A stretch of 64,000 bases of DNA from Rugalucina vietnamica (lineage: Eukaryota; Mollusca; Bivalvia; Lucinida; Lucinidae). The position numbers and the translations under genes are program-made. The DNA lies in contig OZ024879.1 of assembly GCA_964017185.1 (NCBI GenBank), positions 22,881,456 to 22,945,455 on the forward strand. Direction: 5' to 3'. Of this stretch, positions 45,838-56,129 are shown piece by piece; the stretch's first letter is position 1, and every line of letters begins with the position of its first letter. The notes below the pieces were generated by a model. It saw only the letters and a program-made list of their open reading frames with translations, was not told the origin of the DNA and made no database searches.

Positions 45838-47570
45838 TATACCCCCGGCATTTATGCCGAGGCGGTATATAGTTTTTGGTTCCATTTGTCTGTTCGTTCG
45901 TTCGTGTGTTCGTTCGTTCGTATGTTTGTTAGTACTTCCGTCGCGTTAGTGGAATTCATGTTAAAGTTTTTGGTTAAAGTTTCTCTAGAGGTGTATATCT
46001 CAGCAACCAGTGGTCAGAAAGCATTCATATTTGAACCATAGGTACCCTATATGATTAGCTTTCATTCCATGTCATGGGACCCCAGGGTTCATGCCCGGGG
46101 GTGGGGCTAGAGGTCAACATGTAGGTCACCTCAAAACTGTGCAGTAGACTGTGTTATTGTTCTTCTCTCTAAGTCGATATCTTGACAACCACTAATCAGA
46201 TTTAGTATTCATACTTGGACCATAGACACCCTATAGGGTTAGCTTTCATTCCATCACATCGGACCCCCAGGGTCCATGCCCGTGGGTGGGGCTAGAGGTC
46301 ACAATCTAGGGCACTTATAAAAATGTGCAATTTACTGTATTAATGTCAATATTTTGACAACCATTTGTGGTATGCAATTCATACTTGGACCATAGATGCC
46401 CTATAGGGTTACCTTTCATTCCATGATGTCGGACCCCAGGGTCCATGCCATGGGGAGGGGCTAAAGGTCACAATTTAGGGCGCAAATAAAAATGTGCAAT
46501 TTACTGTATTTATGTTCATATCTTGACAACCAGTTCCAAGATACCATCCATACTTGGACTGTAGATATCCTGTAGGCTTAGCTATTATTCCATGACATTG
46601 ATACCCGGGGTTCATGCCCGTGGGTGGGACTAGAGGTTACAATCTAGGACACTTATAAAATGTACAATTTACTTTACTATTGTCCATATTTAATAATCAC
46701 TTGTGATATGCCATTCATACATGGACCATAGCTACCCTATAGGGTTGGCTTCATTCCATGACATCGGACCCCAGGATCCATGCTTGAGGGTGGGGCTAGA
46801 GGTCACAATTTCGGTCAATTATAAAAATGTGCAATTTACTGTGTTAAGTGTCCATATCTTGACCACCACTCATGAGATGCCATTCATATTTGCACCATAG
46901 GCACACTATAGGGTAAGCTTTCATTTCATGACATCAGACCCCAGGGTCCATGCCTGGGGTGGGGCTAGGGGTCACAGCTTAGCACACTTATAAAAAAGTA
47001 CAATTTATTGTGTTACTTGCTGTTCATACTTGGTACATGTACTACGCTTGTAAGATATTGGTATGAAGTTTTATGCTGTACCCTACCCCACCCCACCCCA
47101 CCCCACCCCACCCACCCCACCCGACCCGACCCGACCCGACCCTACCCTACCCAACCCTACCCTACCAATTTTGTTCAAGTTTTTGATTAAAGTTTTATAA
47201 GTCTATATCCCTGGAACTTGTGGATGGATAGATGTAGTTGATACTATGCCTGTTGTGAGCTCTACCTCAGTGACGTTATGGTCAAGTTCACAGACTTAGA
47301 AATTGTTTGTTAAGAGAAATTGTTAAGGTTTATGGTTAAAGTTTATAGTGAACATTAGGAAGGATCTAGTTGATGATATTAGACTTGAGACCTGTTCCAT
47401 GAAAATTGCCCCCCCCCCATTCTCCTGGAAAAGCCTTCTTCACAGTCTTATTTCACTTCAACCATTGGGCCCATAACCTGGATGGAGGGGTTTGGTGGTG
47501 ATGGTGGTGGGGGGGGGGGGCTAGAATACGGGCTGGGGGTATCGTGCCCCTCAAGGCACTTTTTCTAGTA
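45838..47570 (+). repeat. 'TATACCCCCGGC' element with ~165-bp internal tandem units (family D)
   Basis: Starts 'tatacccccggcatttatgc','cgaggcggtatatag', then a (TTCG)n-like tract. Six or so units follow, each with 'accccagggtccatgccc', 'gtggggctagaggtcac', 'atgtgcaatttactgt' and 'cttgacaaccact'. Ends 'gggggtatcgtgcccctc','aaggcac'. Non-coding; a fragment lies at 59660-59790. Confidence 0.7.
47080..47166. repeat. (CCCCA/CCCGA/CCCTA)n pentanucleotide tract
   Basis: Successive blocks of ACCCC, then ACCCG, then ACCCT pentamers, about 85 bp, C on the plus strand. Could be an imperfect G-rich structure-former on the minus strand. Confidence 0.9.
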
Positions 47571-48605
47571 TTCAAACAACTCTGAAACGGTTTGGCTATT
47601 CAAAGGTTAACTTCTTGTTGAGCATCCTTTTAAAGGGGGAACAAAAGAATTAAGAAGCCATGCTACAAAGTTTCCATATGACCCTCGTACCATGTTTAAG
47701 TATGATAGAATTTTTGTCTTCTGTAGTACCTGCCTCAGTGCTGTCAAGCTCCATCTTAACTAACTGTATTGATATAATGCAGCTGTCAAACGACAACAAC
47801 ATTATTTCATAAATCCTGCCAACCATGCCCCTTGGGACAAACTGGCCACATCCCAGGGGCATCATTATTTGCCATAGCCGTATAGTAGTAAACACATGAA
47901 AAAGTCTTCTTCTCTGATGCTGAATCCAATTAACATGATCATTATTAAGCTTACAATGACCAAATCTCTCAGGTGAGCTAAGGACCATTGATTTCTAGTT
48001 ATGCAACTTGTTTGGGATGGGTTTGGTCGGTATTATAGAGCATTAACTCACTTCAGTTTAGTTTTAATGATATTACCTGTTACAGATACAAAGGTTTCGG
48101 CTGAGAGATGTCGTGCACGAAATAGATAGTACTGGTGTCGGTGCAAGAAGAAGAGGACGCCTACATCGACGAGTTTACATGGTACAGGGAGCAAATCATC
48201 TGTGGCATGTAGATACCAACCATAAACTAATCAGATGGTCTTTTGTCATCGCAGCTGGCATAGATGGCTTTAGTCGATTAGTTACATTTGTTAAGTGTTT
48301 GAATAACAACCGAGCATCTTCCCTTCTTTTATGCTTCAAGGAAGGTGTCGAAAAGTATGGCTTGCCTTTGCGGGTGAGAACTGATAAGGGCATGGAAAAT
48401 GTTGAAATCGCAGACTTTATGATTGAAAAGCGGGGTCCTAGTGGTATTTTGACAGGCAAAAGCGTCCATAATCAACGTATTGAACGCCTTTGGCGTGACC
48501 TTTATGAAGGTGTTCTAGATTACTATTACCAGTTATTCTATTACATGGAAGATCAAGGAATTTTAGATGTCATGAATGAGTTGCATATATTTGCATTGCA
48601 TTATG

Positions 48606-49125
48606 TGGAACGGAGCGAAGTTTGATAAATTGAGGGAAGTCGAACCGATCGTTAAACGACCAAAAGCAATTCATAAACTTTCGAGACGAGAAGAAATCGT
48701 TCTTGCTCGTCTCCGAATTGGTCATACAAGAATAACACATTCCCACTTATTAAAGCGAGAAGATGAACCTAAATGCATTGGCTGTGATACACCATTCACA
48801 GTTAAACACTTTCGTTTAGAATGCACTGACTTTGCAGCAGAGCGAATTGCTTGTTTTCAAGCTAATAACTTGAAAGAATTGTTCAAAGATGTACCCGTTG
48901 GAAAGATTTTATCATTTCTTAGACAAGTAAATCTGTTTTATAAAATATAATTTTTAAATCACCAATCTTATTATTTCATATATCGTTTCTTTACAACGAC
49001 ATTTATATCTTACTTAGTGTTACTTTTTAATACGAGTTCAATATATTTTAACGTTTTACCTTGTTAGACGCTAATGACCCATCAGGGTTGATGCGTCGTT
49101 AAACAACAAACAAACAAATCGACAG
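48606..49125 (+). mobile_element. LINE 3' end inserted into the integrase-like exon
   Basis: The frame NGAKFDKLREVEPIVKRPKA, SRREEIVLARLRIGHTRITH, CIGCDTPFTVKHFRLEC ... VNLFYKI and stop (48950) is the conserved ORF2 C-terminus of a Jockey/CR1-like LINE, with its C-x2-C-x-H-x-C knuckle. The 3' UTR ends 'gacgctaatgacccatcagg','gttgatgcgtcgttaaac' and an (AACA)n tail. 5'-truncated. Tails of the same kind at 7066 and 12688. Confidence 0.8.
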
Positions 49126-51094
49126 TTTTGAACCATTCCTTTAGAATTCCTGTTGTGAATCTTCAATAAGCGTAATTACCTGATATCAGGATTGTTATGG
49201 GCAAAAGATGCATCTTTCTCATCTGTGCAGGACGTTTATGCCAAAAAGCTAGAATTAACTACGTTTTCATATTTGCCGCATATTTTCAGATGAGAAAAGA
49301 ACAAGAAGCCTCTTTTGACTCGGGTAAATTACATCTACATCTTTTGTCATCTTCACATGAATGCGATTCATGGTTACAATACTTTTACAATCTATATTTA
49401 AATGTTTACATTTTTCGCCTTTTGTCAATTTGAAAAGAAAAAAAAAAAGTTTTACATTGATTAAATTACTTCAAAGTGGCTCTTCTAAAACGAATACAAA
49501 TTTAGCAAACAATATATAATTGTAACGTGTCATTAAACTTCTAATTTGATAGACCAAACAACTTACAAAGGATTCGCTTATCTTCTTTTTTTGTTGATTC
49601 GAAGGTTAAATCACCCATTTCCCTTACAATGTACAGAAAACTGATCAAGGTGGAGTATCCCGGATACTGTTGTCGCTTGGAACAGCATATCATCATACAT
49701 GTGTATTATTTCTGTAAAACCTATGGAAATCGCCGTTTTGGTTTTGTTAACACTTAACTGAAATATTTTATCATGATGCTGTTTTAACATTGTATTTCTC
49801 TTGCAGATGTAGAGTCAAACCCCTTTAGTGTTGTGTCCGACTCTGAGCGAGATCTCGAGGGATTCGCTATATATTGGTTTTAGCATACATAAGGGTCATT
49901 TTTGTCAGGTGACCTGGATCGTTTTTTGTAACGTTTCCCCACTTCCTAAGAAGAATCTACCTAACATTTGGATTCGATTGGCCAAAATACATCGAGAAAA
50001 CAAGTTTCATTCAAATATGTGAATGATCTTTGATCGAATTAAAAAAAAATAACTGCGCTTGATAGTGAGGGTCGAGATGTATTCACGTGCGATTTTCGTT
50101 CTAAAATTGATTTCTTTGCTTTAACTGATTGTTTGTGTGTTATTATTATGGAAAATGATGGGGTTCAATTTTTCCGACGCCTCAACCCAATGAACAAAAT
50201 CATTAAACGCATTATTTATATTTTCTGTTGGTTGCTTAGCTCATGCTAGATTATTCCATATTGCAAGCTAGGTAAGGTCTTAATGCTTAAGAAAGGGCTT
50301 TTTGTAAGCAGTATAGACGAAAATAGATGCAACTTAAGTATATTAATTTAGTATATCAGTTTGTAACGATGTGTTTATAAGTATAAAGGAATATAACGCA
50401 AACTCCTATTGATATAAAATGACAAAGTATACGGGAATATTAGTTATTCCAACTAATATTCCAAATTGATGCACTTCAAAACATCCAAAATAATACTCTA
50501 AACAACAAATAAAATGAGTAATCGCCTTTAATAGTCAGCTACTCCACCACAGGAAAGTATTGGAGCGTCGCTCGGGACGTGTAAGGGATTAATTACCTAA
50601 ATAGGTCTTCCAGGCACTCCAGCCAACAGATATTATAGATAGATAAAAAGCCCTTTGTCTCGGGGAAGTATCAGCTTGTCGCCTTGCAATGGATTCTAGA
50701 ATTCGTCTGACAGCGCATGCCCGGATGTAGGTTGCGTTCGACGTCCTCCCATAGCAGAGTCGTTTCGCCACCAGACCTCTTTGGACATCGCGCCACCTTG
50801 CACTCCGGCAAGTGTCGCACCGAACTGACACTATACTTTCCCCTCTTTTGTTAAAAAGGACCCAAAATCGGGGTCAACAGATTTTTTTCAAAAAACAGAC
50901 AACCCCCTCCCCTTTTTAAACTATGCACCATACCAAAACTCTTTAATAGATTGCAGAATAAGACAGGCATCCGGCAATCTTTTTATATATTGTGCATATA
51001 CTTTAGCTGTGGAATCAAAGTCTTGATTAAAAATAAAAGTCAGAACAACAACATGAAGTAACACATAACATACATTTCTTCACTACTCGTGAAT
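49126..51094. other. No firm gene
   Basis: A possible exon follows 'tatttctcttgcag' at 49806 (DVESNPFSVVSDSERDLEGF, then a stop soon after) and could be a remnant 3' exon, but nothing links it to a neighbour. The minus-strand open frame 50589-50831 has no family features. Confidence 0.35.
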
Positions 51095-51205
51095 TAAACA
51101 GGTCCAGCACGGGCCCATAAATCATTCTTTAAAAATTAAATAGGTCCAGCACGGGCCCATATATCTCCAATGAAGTAAGTAGGTCCAACACGAACCCATA
51201 ACTCC
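51095..51205. repeat. Three-copy 'GGTCCAGCACGGGCCCAT' repeat
   Basis: Copies at about 51102, 51142 and 51181 (the last as 'ggtccaacacgaacccat'), spaced ~40 bp. They give the repetitive tail VGPTYFIGDIWARAGPI of the shifted TatD frame. Confidence 0.7.
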
Positions 51206-51226
51206 TTCATTACTAACTGCTGGGCA

Positions 51227-52556
51227 TTACTGTCTTCGACCAGTGTAGACGTAGATCCTGAGTGCATTGTCAGTGGCCTGTGACAATACATCTTCATATT
51301 CTTCTTGTCGGATGTTGGCGACTCCGCGGTATACCCCAACAAACATGGTGCATTACACAAGAAATCCTGATCCACTGGTCGGAAATAGGGTGCATCCGAC
51401 TCCAAGAGAAGATGATTCTGAGGAACAGCTTTAAGGCCTTGGCGCTGGATGAAATTAAAGTTCTTCACCATGTTTGTAAATCCAAAATAGGTATTCGGAA
51501 ATTCATGCAACCAGGCTTTGACAACATCCGGAGGTCCAGAGAAACAATGAAGATGGGTGACTTGATCCTTAGACAGTATCTCTTTTGCCAGAGCCAAACC
51601 ACGTAGGCTAACTTCTCTTCCCAGAGGATCAGAGGACAAGCCCCTCAAATGGAGAACGACTACGACTTGTTTGGTATTGGCATAATGAAGGAGCTTGACG
51701 AATTGTCGCTCTTGACGTGGCCAATCCAAATAATGGGTAGTCCAGTCAAACCCAATTTCTCCAAGAACAGTAACACTAGGGTGTCCAAACGTGGTGTTGA
51801 ACTTCATCTCCTCTGCCTCGGTCATATCTGTTGCTTTGGGATGTACCCAAATAGCCACTGAGACGGACTCTGAGATTAGCGAATTTATCCTCTCAGGGGT
51901 TGGATAGAAGCCAATGTCACAGAATACAGCTGTTCCTCCTGCAACATCAAGTTGATAATCAACTGGGATGGGTCCAATTGCAGCCATAGTCTGTGAAAAT
52001 GAACTTTCCTGTGAAAGATTCATTGACCACTGAAGTCGATCCAGATGGAAATGCGAGTCAAATACAAGCCTCGCTGGAGTTGGATCTGGAGAAGATTCAT
52101 GCAGTTGGGAAATATCCGCTTCACCAACAGGAGCAGGAATATTGGACTTCGCGTCTTGGAAGGTTTGGCGAAAATCCTCTCTAACCCCCGGTGGTAGGTT
52201 TTGAAGTAGGGCTGTAAGAGCTCTCCAATGTATGAGGCAAGCCGCAGAATTCACTGGTTTCAGGCAGAAGACATCTGGCATCGGCCAGTCCATCACCAAG
52301 CACATTTCTCCCATGGCCTTGACCTGGTTATCTTTGATTTCCCCTAGATTGCCGATCAGGTCGAATCTATTCAGAGTGGCCGCCAGGTCGTCTACTTGAG
52401 CTGAAGGTCCATGGAGAGTTTGATTGCCGATCAGGTCGAATCTATTCAGAGTGGCCACCAGGTCGTCTACTTGAGCTGAAGGTCCATGGAGAGTTTTAGC
52501 CAAGATTGAAAGCTTGGCATATCTCCTACTTGACAATTCTGCACTCGGCATCAAAA
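51227..52556 (-). pseudogene. TatD-family metal-dependent hydrolase (DNase-like), one frameshift
   Basis: The frame runs 52590 to 51136 (484 residues as read). Segment 27-165 is a helical N-terminal region ending near HWRALTALLQNLPPGVREDF. The TatD TIM-barrel follows: DSHFHLD (178-184, first metal pair), WVHPK (249-253), GEIGFDW (Glu 278), VVVLHLRG (His 314), HLHCFSG (His 348) and ESDAPYF (Asp 399). Every metal ligand expected for TatD nucleases is present. After CLLGYTAE the frame slips by one near 51320; the family-like end VANIRQEEYEDVLSQATDNA, LRIY continues in the next frame to TAA at 51229-51227. A 25-residue unit near residues 33-83 is duplicated. Housekeeping TatD enzymes lack this N-terminal region. 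It sits directly 3' of an RT element on the same strand, which suggests a mobile-element context. Confidence 0.8.
52347..52496. repeat. 75-bp in-frame tandem duplication in the TatD-like gene
   Basis: Copies 52347-52421 and 52422-52496 differ at one base (gccgcca versus gccacca). Each encodes TLHGPSAQVDDL(A/V)ATLN and RFDLIGN. Near-identity means the duplication is recent. Confidence 0.95.
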
Positions 52557-52737
52557 GGTACAAGTAGGCAAAGATCAGGAAAAGGCGCAATCAGAAAAAG
52601 ATTCCCACTCAAAAAACCGAGGTGGGAAAAAACCAAACTAACAATCAGGTACTTATACCATGAAACAATCGTAAGCCGAATGGGCAGCTATTTTCCCAAT
52701 AGGTGGCCACTCAGTTACCTTAACTTAACTAAAAATA

Positions 52738-52818
52738 TGAAAACATACATAAGGCGCCAACAGCACAAAAAAATTTTTAAACACCAAGACATAAAACAAA
52801 AAGAACCACCACAGAAGT
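52738..52818. repeat. Direct repeat of the RT element (3' copy)
   Basis: 'atgaaaacatacataaggcg' ... 'accaagacataaaacaaaaa' ... 'gaaccaccacagaa'. The same ~80 bp occur at 17458-17538 and 56020-56101, all in the same orientation. Confidence 0.9.
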
Positions 52819-53173
52819 ATCGACTTGGAACGATCAGTAACACAAAGTTACTGGCGGGCTTAAACCGGTTTTACATGGCCATAACCTCACCCTCAGCTTC
52901 CGCAGTGGTTCATAACATTTAGTTAGTTATTCGGTCCTCGTGGTGAATCTCTAACTAGTCAATGAATCATCAAGAACAAACAAATAAATCATGATAAACA
53001 TCCTGATGAATCAAAAACCAGGACTCACAGACTGAGTAAGCTGCCCGACGATGGAGATCCCTGGGCGCCGAATAACCTACTAACTCCGGAGCAAAAGAAA
53101 AACACCAGTTGGACCCCGGTGGGCCAAGCAACAGACAAGAAGCTCCGGCCCCAACCAACTAAAATGAATAGCT

Positions 53174-54949
53174 TTATGTCGGGGCCATCATAGAGTCTGA
53201 CGCCCGACCCACCGGCGTGCAATTAAAGAAGGCAGCATAGTTATCAACCATGATTGGGTTAAAAACTAAGCATGCAGACTGTCGCATAACATTCAAGTTA
53301 TAACCTATACGTTTGTAACGTGTTATGATGTTTCTGAACTGAAAAGAAAAATCATTAATTCCTTTAAGTTTCTTAAATTTGTAAACCAAGTCACCATAAA
53401 ATTCAGGTTCCGAAAGGCCCTCACTTAAAAGCGTCTTTAACCCAACATTATATTTGGAAATCAATTCATAGTGTCTACGATAAAATTTAGAAAATGTTTT
53501 TCGAAGTTTATGATACCGATAGCCCTGTTGGAGAAGTTTTGCCGTTAAACATTTATTTCGAGCGTTGAAGTCTGTAACATGATTGCAGACTCTAGCAAAC
53601 CTAATAAGTTGCGAAATGTATACAACATAAGAAGCACGACGAGGAACGTCACCATCCAAAAAAGGAAAATTTACTATATCAAAATCAAAGTCATCGCGCT
53701 TATCATAAATTTTAGAAGAAACAAATCCATTTGCAACAGAAAGATGTAGATCTAAAAAGGGGGCTTCAGTATCTGAGATATTGGCTTTGTTCAACTGAAG
53801 TTCAGGTGGATAAATTTGATTGACCATACCTTCAAAATAAGGGTTGTCAATGTTCAATAGGTCATCGAGGTACCTAGATGTGGAATTAAAAGCCTCGATA
53901 ACATCAGCTTGATTATCATGGTTAAGAGAATCCATGAAATCTCTTTCGTAGCAGTATAAAAATAAATCAGCTACGAGAGGTGCGCAATTTGTACCCATCG
54001 GAATTCCAACAATTTGTCTGTATAACTTGGTCCCAAATCTAATATAAATATCATCAAGGAGATAGGATAAGGCGTCACATACATTCTGACATGACCAAAG
54101 TGTATACCGACTTTGGTCAGAGGAAGTGAAAAAAGCCTTTCTGTCATTACATGCCAAATAAAGTGAACCATAGTTTTTTAATGCCCTTTTGAAGGTCCAC
54201 TCTATCAAATCCAGAAGTTTTTCTTTAATTAGATTATGTGGTAATGTTGTATACAGAGTAGAAAAATCATATGTGGACAAGCTTGTCGCACGGAACCCTC
54301 TACACTTCAATTTACTGGGCACCTCACCAGAATTTTTGATTGACCAAAACCAATTTTCATTTGAAGTTTCATACACTGTCTCACAGTATCTTATAACATG
54401 AGATTTGATAGCAGTAAGACAGGAAGTTAATAATTAAGAAAGTTCAGTGGTAGTACAAGAGCTAGAATTTGCAATAAATCTAGCTTTGTATGGTCTTTTG
54501 TGAAGCTTAGGTAACCAATACATCGTAGGAAGTTTGTCTTGGCCTTCATTGATACAAACAGAAAACTTAACAGGTAAATCGTTTAAGTGGGCATTAACTA
54601 CAGACACCTCATCAGTATCTGTCTCCAGATAAGCCCTGGTACCATCAAGCTCCTGTTTTAAGGTGTTAACGTAGTGAAGCCTACAAACGACAACAACATT
54701 GTTTGCGGCTTTATCTGCCGGAACCAAGACATACTTTCTATGAAATTCTTGGATACCCTGCTTCAAATGCCTAAATGACGATTTGGGTTTAGGAGGTAAA
54801 AGATTAGTATTTTGTGAATGAAACTTTATACGTTTATCCACGATAGTGAAGATACTTCTTTTCCATTCTTTAAGAGCATTATCCTCAACACCCTCTCGTT
54901 TACACCATCGATTACCGAAATCATTTAATGCAGATGAAATCTCCTTCAA
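53174..54949 (-). pseudogene. Reverse transcriptase (Penelope-like style), one in-frame stop
   Basis: N-terminal part (54949-54434): WCKRE segment, then KYVLVPADKAANNVVVVCRL, PTMYWLPKLHKRPYKARFIA (RT motifs 1-2). After TAA at 54434-54436 the same frame resumes LLTSCLTAIKSHVIRYCE... and holds all core motifs: TYDFSTLYTTLP (catalytic Asp; 36-46 of this part), IVGIPMGTNCAPLVADLFLY (motif B), STSRYLDDLLNIDN (YLDD, two catalytic Asp, 169-172), APFLDLHLS, YDKRDDFDFDIVNFPF, and a ~150-residue C-terminal region rich in basic residues (GYRYHKLRKTFSKFYRRHYE). The TAA is the only lesion, so the copy is young. The YLDD box and the single-copy frame are unlike LTR elements. Function: cDNA synthesis from the element RNA. 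Confidence 0.85.
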
Positions 54950-54976
54950 GTCTTCATTGAAGATCTCAGGAACGTG

Positions 54977-56004
54977 TTAATGTAACACATGCCACTTTAG
55001 CCTGAGAGTTGTTTCTTCACAGCCGACCATAGGACAAGGGTAGATTTTTCGCTTGCCCCTTTTTCTGGATCGCCCAGCTCTTGGAAGATCACCTCTATGC
55101 TCATTAACAGGTGCACCCGATATGTCCTCTGATGCGACAGTGATGGTAAGGAGATTCCTGTCATGGGCCTCCTCGTCGACACGTCTCTCCTTTGGTAAAG
55201 GCTCCAAAGCCTGACGTCTGTTACTCCTATCACTATGCACTATGACCGTCTGCAAAATGTGAGGGAGTCCTATCACGGGCCTCTTCCTCAACGTATCCTA
55301 ATGAGGCACGAGTCACCTCTCTCTGTAATGGCCTTCCTGTTGAGCGAGTTCTGTCGCTGGCCTCTCTCTCAACACGTCCTGTTGAGGCACGAGTCGCCTC
55401 ACTCTGCACTGGTCTTCCTGCTGAGTGAGTCCTGTCACTGGCCCCTCTCTCAAGGCGACCTAACGAGGCACGAGTCGCCTCTCGATGAGAATCTCTATGT
55501 CCTGATCTTCTGGACCGTTTTGGAGGCGTTCCCTGGTTGTCTATCCTTGACATCCTTCCATGATCTTGTTCAGAGTTGTCTCTCATGGGTGACCTCGACT
55601 GTGGCCTGCGAGGACGTTGTTTTTTTTCGACTCCTGTTAGGCGATTGGTCGGAATCCTCTTCCATCGGGGAGAGGGGTCTGATGGGTCTAGTGTTGGAAT
55701 TTGAGGGGTTAAACTTCCTTGTGGGCTTTACTTTCTTTTTGCCGATATTGTCTGCAACCCACTTCTTTGTAAACATGATGGTCCCGAAGTAAGCGGCATG
55801 CTCCAGCCAACGGCGAGCTTCCCGTCTCTTCGCCGAATCCACTTGACCCATAACTAGCATATGAGCAGTCTCCGTCTTTAATCCAACCACATTATACATG
55901 CTTGAGAACAACTCTTCAGGGTCCAGAAGGATCCTCTCCTCTGTCTGTTCAGCGACACAGTGGCTGAAGTCTCTAGCTCTGATGGGAAGCGTTGGCTCTA
56001 TCAC
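54977..56004 (-). pseudogene. Arg/Ser-rich protein with C2H2-like end, upstream of and in frame with the RT
   Basis: Begins after a strong acceptor (gttttctgtcttcag) with VIEPTLPIRARDFSHCVAEQ, TEERILLDPEELFSSMYNVV..., a helical region (AKRREARRWLEHAAYFGTIM), then KKVKPTRKFNPSNSN... and an R/S-rich stretch. The frame shifts by one in an A8 run at ~55620 and again near 55255. Between them are about three copies of a ~27-residue unit (EATRASLGRLERGASDRT...). The last frame gives KRKIYPCPMVGCEETTLRLK, WHVLH, TAA, then HVPEIFNEDLKEI straight into the RT. CPMVGC...LKWHVLH..H is a C2H2-type finger spanning the stop. It may be the RT element's first protein or a gene the element joined; a nucleic-acid-binding role is likely from its composition. 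Confidence 0.55.
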
Positions 56005-56019
56005 CTGAAGACAGAAAAC

Positions 56020-56101
56020 ATATGAAAACATACATAAGGCGCCAACAGCACAAAAAAAATTTAAACACCAAGACATAAAACAAAAAGAACCACCACAGAA
56101 T
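56020..56101. repeat. Direct repeat of the RT element (5' copy)
   Basis: Matches 52738-52818 over ~80 bp with small length changes in the A run. It lies immediately upstream (minus strand) of the splice acceptor of the Arg/Ser-rich segment. Confidence 0.9.
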
Positions 56102-56129
56102 TTAGTTTTCATCGGCTAGGCGGTTTTTG

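Larger units (their letters stand above)
43661..48605 (+). pseudogene. Integrase-core (rve) DDE protein, two exons, 3' end cut by a LINE
   Basis: Exon 1 (ATG 43661 to 44137) codes for a SAM-like helical region (LGLERLAPAFEAEKVS...) and a helix-turn-helix (LIKEIAKLLSVSESTVYRRM), then CGETMLNQILKQRNIK | GTATTA. Exon 2 starts 48086 after 'cctgttacag' in phase 0: IQRFRLRDVVHEIDSTGVGA, RRRGRLHRRVYMVQGANHLW, HVDTNHKLIRW (first Asp), TDKGMEN (second Asp), HNQRIERLWRDLYEG (Glu), ...NELHIFALHYV. All three catalytic acids of the RNase-H-fold integrase core are present. I recognise the layout from intron-containing integrase-like genes of fish and invertebrates. The family normally continues past HYV; here LINE sequence begins at ~48606, so ~100 C-terminal residues are lost. 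Whether it was a host gene or a transposon gene is not resolved. Confidence 0.8.
52554..56101 (-). mobile_element. Penelope-like RT retroelement, nearly full length, with short direct end repeats
   Basis: The plus-strand left boundary 'aaaggtacaagtaggc' is shared exactly with the truncated copy at 17276. From 5' to 3' on the minus strand it holds: a direct repeat (56101-56020), an Arg/Ser-rich plus C2H2-like segment (56004-54977), the RT (54949-53174), ~430 bp of non-coding 3' region, and the second direct repeat (52818-52738). Paired direct repeats around one RT frame, with no integrase or protease, fit the pseudo-LTR layout of Penelope-like elements. A GIY-YIG endonuclease was not seen. Class assignment is inference from the RT style. 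Confidence 0.6.

Noticed and set aside
50589..50831. Minus-strand 80-codon frame rich in Arg and Cys
   Set aside because: No recognisable motif spacing, no splice signals and no neighbouring partner.
51227..56101. LTR retrotransposon or retroviral copy
   Set aside because: No gag, protease, integrase or long LTRs; the RT style and short direct repeats fit a Penelope-like element better.
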